From Gyrodactylus bullatarudis (Eukaryota; Platyhelminthes; Monogenea; Gyrodactylidea; Gyrodactylidae), in contig SSNU01000144.1 of NCBI GenBank assembly GCA_012064415.1, forward strand, positions 857,084-921,083: a stretch of 64,000 bases of DNA, written 5' to 3'. Both the position numbers and the translations under genes were made by a program. The notes beneath the pieces are model-generated. The model was not told the origin of the DNA. It made no database searches and saw only the letters and a list, made by a program, of their open reading frames with translations. Shown in pieces: positions 21,704-32,920 of the stretch. Numbering within the stretch: the stretch's first letter is position 1; each line of letters starts with the position of its first letter.

Positions 21704-24700
21704 TTATCTCATTTTATTAAAGAATTTTTTGAGAGAACTAAAAACATCCACAAAGTCTTCATCGTTCTCCTGTAGGATATTATTGATAAAGGAGTAATCT
21801 GCTTGGACTCCACTCGTCAAGTACGTGTAGATCTGCAATGCAGCCATCTTGAATTTTTTCTTACCAAAGTATTCTCCGATTATGTAACAAGAAATGTAGA
21901 TTGTATAACAAATACGATATTGTGTAAGATTGCCATAGAGTAGTAAATCCAACTTTGACTTAAAGTATGCAATAGACCCATAAAAGCCCATATACATTTT
22001 ATCAAGGGGTGCAGATGAATGACTCAATTGAAAAACTTTGACTAACATTTCCAAAATGCGGAATAAAAAGTCGACAATAAAATCTTCTTGGTAATTATAT
22101 TCATCCTTAAATCTTAACAAGTAAAAGTAAATCAAAAAGAAATTCTCCGGATCCAATACAAAGTCATTTATTTCCACAAAGAATATGTGATCATCGGGTT
22201 TCTTTAGTTTTTGGATGGCCTTCTCCTTGAGCATTTCCAAGATTTTCACATCACTCGGAGCGATAGTTTCGAATCTATTGAGGTGACTATTCAAATAGGC
22301 TAAAAATAAGCTCAAATACTCATTCATATCCCTAGTGGGCAGCTCACATAGAGTCTTCCAATAGAAAAACTGGCCCACGTCCATCTTGATTGCGTTTCCC
22401 AAATAGCAACATAAACTTTCAACATGTTTAAGAGATAAATCTTTATCACTGCCCCTGATATCGTCACTCTGATGACCTTCAAGTGTCAAGAATTTTCTCC
22501 TATACGCATGAAATTCAATTAATTGCCTCTCCAGTAAATAAAATCGTGTTTCTGCAAAGTCTTTGTCATGCTCTTCCCTTGGCAGCGTTATGTTGACATC
22601 CTGAAAATGCATAATTTCCCAATATTTACGAAAGTTTGGAATGAAACCACTCTCAGTTTTCGAAATAATCACTAGCCATGAGAAGACTTGAAAGACAATA
22701 TTCACTATTCTATCATTGCATGGCTGGAGAAATAGTTCTTTCAACTTGGTAGTCAACTCTTCTGAGGATTTTTTCAATTCAGCTATGGATTTTTTTTGAC
22801 AAATGGCCAGAATATTTTTGAATCGTTTGCCTCGTATATTACTTTCGTTGTATTTACTCAGAATGAGATGCGTTATCCGGAAAAATGTAGATACAATCCT
22901 GTCATTAGCACTAGTCATGCATAAAAGCTCCAAAAACTCTAGAAATATTTCACCCACCTTGTCTGAATTGATGGCGTCATCAAACATAAACTCTGATTTC
23001 AAGCATAAATTATTCAGTAAATATTCTTGACGGCTATTCTCATCAAAAGAGATTGAGAAAGAGGCTATTTTATGAAAAAGAACGAAAAACTCTTTGGCTT
23101 CTTTGCTAAGATTAGCAGGGATATTTTTAACCATGCAAAACTCGGTAAAGTTGGTAAATAAGTCATTTGGAATTTCATATATTTCCCAGCCTTTTTGTTG
23201 TATTCTATAGGCCATCCCGGTAATCTCGTCTTTATTGTGGGAATAGATTTCTCTGTCAAGGAAATAATGGACATATCCGAGAAAATCATCACCATTGGAC
23301 GTCTGATATAAAGTTTCCGGATAGTTTAAATAGCCCTGAAGTTTTCTCTTCCAGTTTAGTTTTATCCAATGAATTTGATAGTTCCATATTGAAATGTTAT
23401 CGATACCGCCCCTGAGAGCATTGACAATCTCGATTATATGATATGATAAAAATCCAAATTCACCATACATGCGAACATTGAAGGACATGTAATACTTTTC
23501 GGAGAAGTTATCCAAAAACTTTCTATTCTGCTCATTGTCAAAATCATGGGAATGGTCACCATCTGATATTCTGTTCTCATCAATACAAGAAAATATCATT
23601 TTGAACGTATGCAGTGTCCAGGATGGGCCGAGTTGGTGCATGTATCTCATGATGATTTCATCAAACATTTCGATTATTAGCTTGACTGAATTTGTTTCAT
23701 TGAATGATCTCAAAATTATAACAGTACCAGTCAAATAAAAACTAGGCATGTAATGTCTTCTGATGTAGATTTTACCGGTATTTCGATAATTCCAGTTATG
23801 TAAAATATGAAATATTGCATAATGAAGAGGGTCCGAGGGTGGGAAATGCATAATGAACTTGGACATAATCTTTTTAAGATTTTCATTACTCTTGAGGCCA
23901 TTGATGACATTCGTTAATAATTCATCGTTAGGCTTCTTTTCAATTTCCAAAACAGCCATAAAATACTGACAAATGTAATCATCGTTGTAGAGCCATATTT
24001 TTGAGAACATGTACGAGTATAACTTGTAATAGTTGATTCTATTCATTGAAAGATGAATATTTTCCTTAGCATGTGGATGGATATTACAAGCCTTGAGAGT
24101 GTTAAATTCATCCTCTATTTCCTTGATTGAGCATCGTGAAAAAGTCCCATAATGACGATAGCCAAGTTTGGTCATCAAATGATCAAGGTAAGTATCAAAC
24201 TGATATTGATATAATATTATCGAGTTGTTTCCAGCAAAGGAACGAATACGCAAGACTATCCTTATGATATTATTAAGATAGTAAATTCTAGATTCTTTCT
24301 CTTGGTGTTTAATCTTTTCATTGTAATAGCTGGTCAGTTTACAGATGAATTCTTTCAGAGGGATTGTCAAGATTGATGAGTAAACCTTCATTTGCTTAAA
24401 TAGAGTTTGGTATATTATGTAGTCAAGCATTGCTGAATGTTGACTTTCAGCATCTTCGTTTTCGAAAATTTGGAAACCTCGAAAAAATTTATAGAGGACT
24501 AAGAACAACATGGAGATGATGGGATCTTTAATGTATCGATATGTTGAGGAAATTCTGGTTAGTGCAGCGTAATCAAATTTGACTTTCTCAATTTCTTTCA
24601 GTAAATACGTCAAAATATAATGGGCCAGAGAGCTTGGATCAATAAAGTAGAAGCTATCAATTTGTCTAACAAGAATTCTAATCTTTCTATGAAGATCAGG

Positions 24701-25286
24701 GGACTCACAAACTTGCTTGTCATCCTCACCCCACTTTTTGAATGTTTCATAAAATATTATGATTTTTTGATCGATAGTTGTCTGATTCTTGATCCTTGAA
24801 AATGTTTTCTTTGATTCAGTTGAATCTGAGGAGAAGAGACTAGCAATTGGACTGAAAATGTTCATAGTTTCTTTTAATACATCTATCTTTTCTTTCAGTC
24901 TCAACTTTTAATTATTTATAAATTTTAATTCAGTATTGAATTGCGCTGCATTGAAATTATGAATTTAGAAAAAAACATTGTAGTAATGAAATGCTTTTAG
25001 CATGAAGTCTTTAAATCCGAAAGAGAGATAATAATGAGTCTGTAAAAATCAGTTCTAGGAGAGTACAGAGTAGAATTTCAGAGATAATCAATAAATTATC
25101 GAAATTCATTAAGCAGAGAGCAAATTTTTAGCATACGCATTATAATGCACCCAACGAAAAATGAATTTTAGAAACATGTCAGCAAAATTATGAAAATTGA
25201 GGGATAAAAAAACTCACCCTTAGTAAATCAATCAAGTATGAGTAATTGTAAATGACTCTCTTCAATTTCTCACCTTCTTCGAACAT
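21704..25286 (-). CDS. Unrecognised large alpha-helical protein (1089 aa)
   Basis: A first exon (25286-25218, MFEEGEKLKRVIYNYSYLID and so on) splices in phase across a 313-nt intron to one very long exon (24904-21704), giving 1089 aa. No signal peptide, membrane segment, zinc finger or catalytic motif is evident. Composition and spacing of hydrophobic residues suggest a helical solenoid throughout. I do not recognise the family. The N-terminal stretch TRISSTYRYIKDPIISMLF faintly recalls the region before the DP-L/I-V block of VPS35-like retriever/retromer subunits, but this is too weak to assign. A single 3.2-kb exon is unusual here, where most genes are cut every few hundred bases. It converges on COPB1, with 146 bp between stops. 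Confidence 0.75.
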
Positions 25287-25815
25287 GGTGAAACTACAGT
25301 GCTCTTCATTCTTTACAATTCAGTATGATTTTTTTGGGTAAAGATTTCAATAGTTATCTTTTTATTTTCCAATTAAGAATTACATATGAAAAAGTAAAGG
25401 GAATTTTGTTGATCGAGTTTAAATCCTCATCTGACGAGAATGAGTTATTTAAGATGTCCAAAAGCATATTACTGTAATCGAATCAAAACAACACTGGCTG
25501 TGTGATCAGCTTTTCTAAAATGAAAATAATTAGTGATTTCTAGAGATTTCCCTCTGATCGATTACAACTGACTTTAAATTGAATAGATTTTATTCTAAAT
25601 AATCAAGAAATATTACACAAAGTTTTTATAGTAGAAATATGAAAATCGTGGTTGTTTGCAAAAATAATATGAGAAATTCAGCAGGATGTAATATAAACTC
25701 TATGATCTCTCTGAGTTATCAATTAATCATTAGCAAGATCAAAATTTTGTTCATAATGAATAAATTGATGATATTCATGGGCACATTGAACGTTATTTCA
25801 TGAATTTTTGGAAAA
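25287..25815. other. Intergenic, no gene seen
   Basis: About 530 bp of A+T-rich DNA lie between the start of the unknown helical gene and the LASP stop. It probably contains a promoter and a 3' UTR. I see no coding block or repeat. Confidence 0.4.
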
Positions 25816-27768
25816 TTAGCCAACTGCTTGCACGTAATTCGATGGCAACATTCCAAACTGGCCAGTCCGTTTGACACGGCCATACATCCAACCCTTGTCT
25901 ATTTGGTCTCCCTCCATTATAATGTCCCCTTCTACAAAACTGACCTCATCATTTTCTCTTGCATCATAAGCATACATGGCTTTGAAAATCTAGAATTAAT
26001 AAAATATTTTTCTCAATCTTGCAAATGCTGTGAAAATGAAAATTTTTTGTCGATTACTTTCTATATATTTAGACTACAGACTAAAACTTTTAGAAATTTT
26101 TGAAAATTACATTTTCAGATTTGGGATTGTCAAAGTTTTCAAAACTTCCTGGATTGCTAGTTGGTGATGAAACTGTGACAATGGGTTGGACATAATTCAG
26201 ACCAGTATTCGACTCAGAATTGTTCAACTGGCTATACATTTGTTGTATTTGTTGATTTCGAGAGTCATTCCGTGCCATTCCCAAGTAATTTTCAATATTA
26301 TCAAACTCTTGGTTTTGTTCCGAGCCTCTTCACATGATAAAAATATGCAAATTATCTATTGATTAATCTTTGCATCTTATTTAAACTTACTTTTCAATTC
26401 CAGGAGATCTATAACTATTGCTCATTCCAGAGTCACCTGTTATTTTAAAAAATAGTCATTAACAAAAAAATAAGGACCCTTCATTCATAAAAATGTCAGA
26501 CAAGTCCACTATTTTCAACAGTTTTTAGTAATACTGATCAGCTGGTTGAAATAAAATTTCACTTTAAACTTGTAGATTTTTGTTTAAAAACTCTAGTAAA
26601 ATGATTGCGTTGTTTTCTGGACTGAGGGATAGGTAGAAATTTTGCAATGATTTCTAGAATAAAAAAGATAATCTTGATAAAACCATATAGCTAATTTACA
26701 TACATTGTACATTGTATTTCTTCTCTCATAATCAACTCAATAGAATATTAATGACTCAGCATAATAATGAATTAGTTTAAGGTGATGATCGATGAATAAT
26801 TCAAGTCCGTAAAGTGGTATCATAAAAATCAAATCACCAAGAAGAAGAATGTTGAAAGAAATTTTAGGATACGAGTCTGAAAAATTATATGAGCAAAATA
26901 AATTTTGTATGTTCAAATGATAACTATACCACAGTAAAGACTATTTCCACAAAATTAACGAAGTGCTAAACATTTGTATAGATACAAGATGCTGAAAAAA
27001 TAGAGATTCTCAAATCGATAGATGTGAATCACAAAACAACCTTCACTACAATAGAACAAAAATAAGAGAGAACTAAAGATCGTAAGAAAATAGATTTTTT
27101 CAATGCATAAGCAATTTATGCCACTAGAATCTTAGAGATTGGTACAAAAATTGACAGTAATTATTGAAGAATAATTAGATAAATAGAGTTTTCTAAAAAT
27201 TTAATTCGATTGAAGAACTATTGAATTTGGATATTATTTTAAGATAAACTTGATGAGATCAACACAATCATAATTATATTATGGAATAATTACTTACATG
27301 GAGTCACATCAGTACGGTTACGCATATTTTCCATTGCATTTTTTTTATCAATTTGATTCTGATAGGATATCTAGGGGTAGAAAATATTTTGCATAAATTA
27401 ATTTCTTTTCCTATAAATAAAGACTAACATTACTAAAAACCCGAGAATTGGCTGCAACTCGTTGCATTTCAGGGGTATCAGCAACAACAGTAAATCTACT
27501 TGGCTGAGGATAATGACTGGAAATAGGTCATGAAAAATCAATCATTTTGATAAAAGAGAATTGTAAAACTCACGATTTACAGTAGGGTTTTTTCTCGTAT
27601 CCACTGTAGTTGTTCATATTTAATACTCTTCCACAAGTGTGACATTTGAAGCATTGTTTATGCCAAACCTTTTAATGAATAATTAGTTCGTACTTGATCC
27701 AAGCATTTGAGCTGCTCCATAGGATAAACAGTTTTCTTGCATAAGGAACAGAGTTTATTCACACTCAT
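25816..27768 (-). CDS. LASP1: LIM and SH3 domain protein (LASP/lasp-1 family)
   Basis: Seven exons (27768-27694, 27668-27574, 27516-27429, 27370-27298, 26436-26391, 26327-26111, 25989-25816) give 255 aa, the family size (human 261). The LIM domain covers residues 6-56 with the expected Cys/His ligands ([43 protein letters not shown]). A short nebulin-like region follows ([40 protein letters not shown]). The C-terminal SH3 has [39 protein letters not shown] and ends VQAVG. LASP binds F-actin and focal-adhesion or muscle proteins. Intron 1 is 25 nt, while intron 4 is 861 nt. It is head to head with NDUFA12 (95 bp). Confidence 0.95.
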
Positions 27769-27863
27769 TATTGAACTTTGATTAATCACTGATTGAAATA
27801 TTTAAACAAGAACTACTTCCCTAAAAACAAACTCTAGTTTGTTTTATAGTATTCAAATTTCAA
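27769..27863. promoter_or_regulatory. Putative shared promoter of LASP and NDUFA12
   Basis: Only 95 bp separate the two divergent start codons. A promoter is inferred from spacing; no motif is recognised. Confidence 0.4.
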
Positions 27864-28312
27864 ATGTCTTTAAAGTCAAAATACGATCGCTTAGCTGGAA
27901 TGATACGCCAGCATGGCGGGATCATGAACTCTCTGCGTACATTGATAAGGTGAATTGTTTTCCTTTAATTTATCTCAGAACTGATGAGCTTAAGGATGGT
28001 AAACTTGTCGGTGTAGACAAATATGGTAACAAGTACTTTGAAAACAATCGATATTTTGTTGGAAGGAATAGATGGGTTATCTATAGTAACAAAGCAGGCT
28101 GGGATTACGAGGGATCTTATATTTCTCCTGAATGGCACGGGTGGATGCATTACATGACTGACAAAACGCCCATCTCTGATCCACCTCAAATACAAAAATG
28201 GATGCAAGATCATTCTTACAACAAAACTTTGGAAATGGATAAAAAATATGTGCCATATTCTACAACAAAATCAAAAATAGAACCTTGGAATCCAAATTTA
28301 CCCAAGAAATAG
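27864..28312 (+). CDS. NDUFA12: NADH dehydrogenase 1 alpha subcomplex subunit 12 (complex I)
   Basis: Two exons (27864-27949 and 27979-28312; 29-nt intron) give 139 aa (human 145). The protein starts MSLKSKYDRLAGMIRQHGGI, continues LVGVDKYGNKYFENNRYFVG, then RNRWVIYSNKAGWDYEGSYI, SPEWHGWMHYMTDKTP and YVPYSTTKSKIEPWNP. These are the NDUFA12 (B17.2) signatures. It is an accessory subunit on the matrix arm of mitochondrial complex I. The longer open frame starting at 27839 is not used, because splicing gives the conserved N-terminus from 27864. It is followed after 101 bp by BRCC36 on the same strand. Confidence 0.96.
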
Positions 28313-28413
28313 ATTATAATTAATAAATTTTAGTTTTTAAAAATTTTAATTTTTGTAATTAAAGGTCAATAATAATCATTTAATTATCCCTATTCTAATC
28401 TTATTGTCTATAG

Positions 28414-29272
28414 ATTATTGAATCTGCAAAAATCACGTCTTCTTGCTACCAAACAATAGCATTTCATTCATTCACTAACGAAAAGAGAGAGATTGCTGGA
28501 ATCATCGGAGGGGAAACTCTTGGAAATGAATGCTTAATTCATCTTGCAATACCTATTAAGCAATTATTTTCGGCTCCCCATAGAGTTGAACTCAAACCAG
28601 AAGATTTAGTCAAGGAGTCTAGTTATATCGAAAAATTGGGAAAGAAGCTGAATAAAAATATCTCAATGATTGGTTGGTATCACTCACATCCTCATATTTC
28701 CGTCTATCCGAGCATTGTAGACATAAAGACTCAACTCACGTATCAATCCATCAGCAAAGTTTCTCTTGGGCTTATAATATCTACATTCTCTTCGGATAAA
28801 ACAGACTTTAACGATTCAAAAAAATTCTCTGAAGAAAATTCAATGATATGCTTTCAGTCTTTGAGTGATTCAGAATTTAAAACACTCAATCTCAACATTA
28901 TATCCGATGAAATAGTGAGTCTTGAATGTTATCTTGAAATACAAACCTTGAATATCTTAAACTTTCTCTTCTTAGCCTACCATAATTCATGAAAACTCAC
29001 GAAGAAAACGAAAAATTGTAATGCTAATAATTGAAGAGATAGAGGAAGAATTCCAGATGATACTGAAACTTATGAAAGATGAAAAAAATTTCAAAGATTA
29101 TGAAAACGATGAAGTGCCTAGTGAAGAGAAAAAAGATTTTCAACGTCTCATCAGACTTGCTACCAGATTCAAAATAGATCATAATGCATTAAAAATCTAC
29201 CTGAATAACAAAAAAAATATTTTATACTCCATTGAATCGACACTTATAACGCCAAATTTCAAGATTGAATAA
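28414..29272 (+). CDS. BRCC3: BRCC36-like JAMM/MPN+ deubiquitinase, no AUG of its own in the genome
   Basis: Two exons (28414-28914 and 28976-29272; 61-nt intron) give 265 codons. The MPN+ core is complete: EKREIAGIIGGET, then GWYHSHPHISVYPSIVD holding the JAMM zinc ligands (H-x-H, x7, S-x-x-D), then VSLGLIISTF and ICFQSL. A helical tail follows (IIEEIEEEFQMILKLMKD). BRCC36 cleaves K63-linked ubiquitin chains in the BRCA1-A and BRISC complexes with Abraxas-type partners. The reading frame opens directly after an acceptor-like site (ttattgtctatag), and the first codons (IIESAKITSSCY) align with the start of human BRCC36, so only the initiator Met and a few residues are missing. The 101 bp back to NDUFA12 contain no ATG, and the TAG of the acceptor is an in-frame stop. 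See findings. Confidence 0.9.
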
Positions 29273-32192
29273 ATTTTATTTTTCAATTAAAATATATTTC
29301 ACAAGACTACTCTATAGTAGATATGATAATCACGAAAATATTATAGAGCGGATTTAAGAAAACAAATAGGTAAATACATTAATAAAATTCTCACATAATG
29401 CCCTGTAGATACAATGTAGAATCATCTGATTATTAAGCAGGCATTTTGAGACTTTTCTCTTCGTATGTAGGAGAAATTTATTTTGAACTTTATTTTTATT
29501 ACAAAACTTTTCTCTGGTTTTTTATTGAAAATCTTTTCTTATCTTGCATTTATTGGTAAATTACCAAATAAATTTTGCATAGATATTTTAAAAGATTTAT
29601 CAGGATTCATGAATGATTATATTTTAGCTCGAATTATCATTGAGAGATCTCTGAAGGTCAAACGAAGAATTTTTTTACCCAATAGTAATCAATGATTAGT
29701 AAAATTGAAAATCAATAACTGGGTTGTATGGGATTAACCATTGCTGTGTAATCATTAGCACTATCATTATTCTACATTGTAGCCAAACTAAGTTGCGTTG
29801 TGAAGAATTTGCAATAACTATATTCTTGGAATTTATTTTCTTTTGGAAAAATCTGTCTAGTTACTTAATGTGTGCATGGGAAAAGGAGAAGAAGCCTCCA
29901 TTTCATTTATCTTGATTCAGTTGGTGTGTAGAAAATTTTTGTATCAATACAATGATAATGCAACTGTTACATTTTCTTGTGATTTTTGAGTTAGTTACTA
30001 GTCGTCATCATCGTTGAAATCTATTGCCTCATATACTACGACGTGTCTCTTGATTATTTCCTTTTTTTGGTTGGAGATGTCCTTTATATGAATTCTGATT
30101 GGCTAACAATAATTAAAGAGAGAAAAAACACTGATAATTCTCTAATTCTTAAATATTATTCTTTAAATACACACATCCCTGACCAGAGAAATACACAGGA
30201 GATATTCGATTTTAAAAATAACATAATAAGAATACGTCTCTCCGAATCATTAACTGCACATTGAAAAGGGAAAAATAACACACAAATTCAATACACAACC
30301 AGGAAGAAAATTTGACAATCATGAAGAAGGGAGTGGGAGTGATCTAATATTCTTGTTGTCAAAATGATAAAAAGATGAGCAAGTTGTAAGGAATTTTAGT
30401 CTCAAGAGAATGTCAACGCAGAATTTTTCATTTTACATTTGAATTCATCAAAATATCTGCCAGTCAGTGTAACAAAATAGGCTAGAGAGGACAATGAACG
30501 AGCCAGAGAATAATAAAATGAAGGAGTGAGTGAATCAAAAACGTCGATTATTTAAAATTATATTTCTTGAAAATACCATTGCAAATTACAAATATCAAAA
30601 TTGAATATTTATTCATTCTGAATCAGTAGTCTCTGATATATATTTCTTATAATACCCGATCTCACAATGATTTCTCTAGGTTTGAAAATTAAACTTTTTA
30701 ATCCACATCTCGAAGATTGTTACAGAATTCAGGAATGTATCATTTGAATAGAATAATTCTGTAATCAATTTTTCCGTTAAAATGTAATATTTGAAGGATG
30801 TAATCGGAAGGGATAAAATCTCTTAAAAAATTTCGTCCATTATTAACAGTTGAAAAAATTTATTGTTTTTTGAACTACTAACTGTTAATATGATAATTTT
30901 CATTTCCTATTGAATACTAACCTCTCTTTAAATTAAACCACTTCTCCTTTATTATCATAAAATTATATTGTGTTAATTTTTCAAATTACCTCCTCTTTGT
31001 GTCCTCAATCTTACAACTAAAGAATATCATCAGATTGTTACATAGGTGCACACAGGTTCTTCTTATTTGGTAAAATATCATTAGAATCATTCCAGGGTCT
31101 TGTTTATTCATATCTTTATTTAAGGAAATTAATTCTGATACATATGCTCTTTTAAAAATATGGTAGCATATTAATGCATTTCCAAGTCCCTTTATGTTTC
31201 TGTCACTCTACTCATTTAGACTTTAGCCAGTGTAATTGGCCTAGGAAAATATCGACTAATAAATCTCTAAAATTGTATTATTAATTCGAAATTTCCCTTA
31301 ATTAAGTTACGAGAAAGAAAAACTTTCGACTGGGGAATATACAACATTGATACAAAAACATATGAAAACTAGTCTAGAGTTGGTTATCCTGATAAAGATA
31401 GCCTTTCCTTTTGTTGCCCCAATCCAATACTGAAATCACAAAAAATTAAATCGGAATGATCATACAATACATTGTGTTTAGAGGCAAGAGGTAGAGAGAG
31501 GTGTGTATTACATAATGAATGAATTCTCGCAATAATTAAATTTTCTCCTAAATATTAAACGTATACTCTCAGCGTTCTTTCTAACATTTGTCACAATATA
31601 TGAGAATAAAAAAGCAAAATAATCTAGCTGTTATTCTAGAATAACTATACTGTAATTATAATTGATGAGAAGTCTCGTAAAATAGACTCCTCTTAGGATC
31701 TTGGTTCATCTTGCCAAACTACTCCTTGGAAATTTTTCACTTGATCGATTGCAGAGATAAAATAATTTGATCATTGACTGAGAAATGTCTCTCTTTGTTG
31801 TTGAATTGCATTTGTATAGATACAAACTCTCACAGCAATCAGCTTCTATCATCGCGATTAGATGGGATAGATAAATTTTTAGACTAGAAATTTAATAACT
31901 TGTAAACTATTTTCAAAAAGAATCCATTTCTCTTGGGATAATAGAATTAAACCAAAGAAATAGAGTAGTATATTCAAGGAAACCGAAATGTGTTGGATCA
32001 AAATCTTTACAATTTTTCAAATGTAGTCGTAAAAAAGATCAGGTAGTAGAAATATTTTGGTTTCAAATGATTTCAACTTGGAATCTTTGTCTACGGGAAT
32101 GTGAATTGATCAATCAGATTCTAATACCTTCCTAAGGGATGAACAAGCTAATCAATGATTAATAATCATTATAGTTAACTAAAGCTAGTTAA
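29273..32192. other. Gene-poor A+T-rich region
   Basis: About 2.9 kb lie downstream of BRCC36. Several short open frames occur (for example 29483-29695 and 30043-30264), but they have no recognisable domain, no matching splice partners and low-complexity composition. I support no gene here. It may hold distal regulatory DNA or unrecognised upstream exons of the RGS gene. Confidence 0.4.
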
Positions 32193-32920
32193 TAGTTAAT
32201 ATGAAGATGGGAATTTATGATTTTTACAAAATTTTTAATTTTTTCGTCAAGAAATCGAATTTGATCAAGATTGTTTGGAATCTAGATCATGAGGCTCTCT
32301 TTCACGATACGGAGAAAAAAAATTAGAAAAAATAAATTTTTAAGGAAAATACGGCAAATTTGAAATCTTGAAGTGGCGCCAAAATCCCATTTTTTTGAAC
32401 TTTGAGTTAAAAGTTTTTTTTGATTTCAACGTGAGAGTCAATGAAAAGTTGAGGATCACAATAAGACCAAAAAACCGCTAATCATAATAAAAAAATTGAT
32501 TTTTCATTTTTCAGGGATCTTGAAATATCAAATTTCATCGACTTTCAGGTAGGAAAAATGATCAAAAAATCAAAATTTGATTTTGACACGGTTATGGGAT
32601 AATTCTCAAAACCAGATTCAGCATATTCAATTTCTTTGACTAATTGTGATCCTAAAACTCAACTTTTGATCACTCTCTCACATTGAAATCAGCAAAAACT
32701 TTTAACTCAAAGTTCAGAAAAATGGGATTTTGGCGCTACTTCAAGATTTCAAATTTGCCGTATTTTCCTTAAAAATTTATTTTTTCTAATTTTTTTTTCT
32801 CCGTATCGTGAAAGAGAGCCTCATGATCTAGATTCCAAACAATCTTGATCAAATTCGATTTCTTGACGAAAAAATTAAAAATTTTGTAAAAATCATAAAT
32901 TCCCATCTTCATATTAACTA
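32193..32920. mobile_element. Foldback element: 728-bp imperfect palindrome, TA-flanked
   Basis: The left arm from about 32193 (tagttaatatgaagatggg and onward) is repeated in inverse orientation ending at 32920. Arms of roughly 250-300 bp match with few differences, including ctctctttcacgatacgg and its complement on the right. Shorter inverted matches continue toward a centre near 32560. Both ends abut a TA dinucleotide, which would fit a Tc1/mariner-type target site. No coding frame is present. The near-identity of the arms suggests either recent origin or arm correction. Confidence 0.75.

Noticed and set aside
25828..26103. A plus-strand open frame over the LASP 3' exons
   Set aside because: It is the antisense shadow of the SH3-coding exon.
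27839..27863. NDUFA12 start at the beginning of the longer open frame (27839)
   Set aside because: That frame runs through the intron. Splicing from the ATG at 27864 gives the conserved N-terminus.
28663..28665. Use of the first in-frame Met of BRCC36 (before IGWYHSHPH) as the start
   Set aside because: It would delete the first 75 or so residues of the MPN fold, which are clearly conserved.
30043..30264. A 73-codon open frame in the gene-poor region
   Set aside because: It has no recognisable similarity or context and is unsupported.
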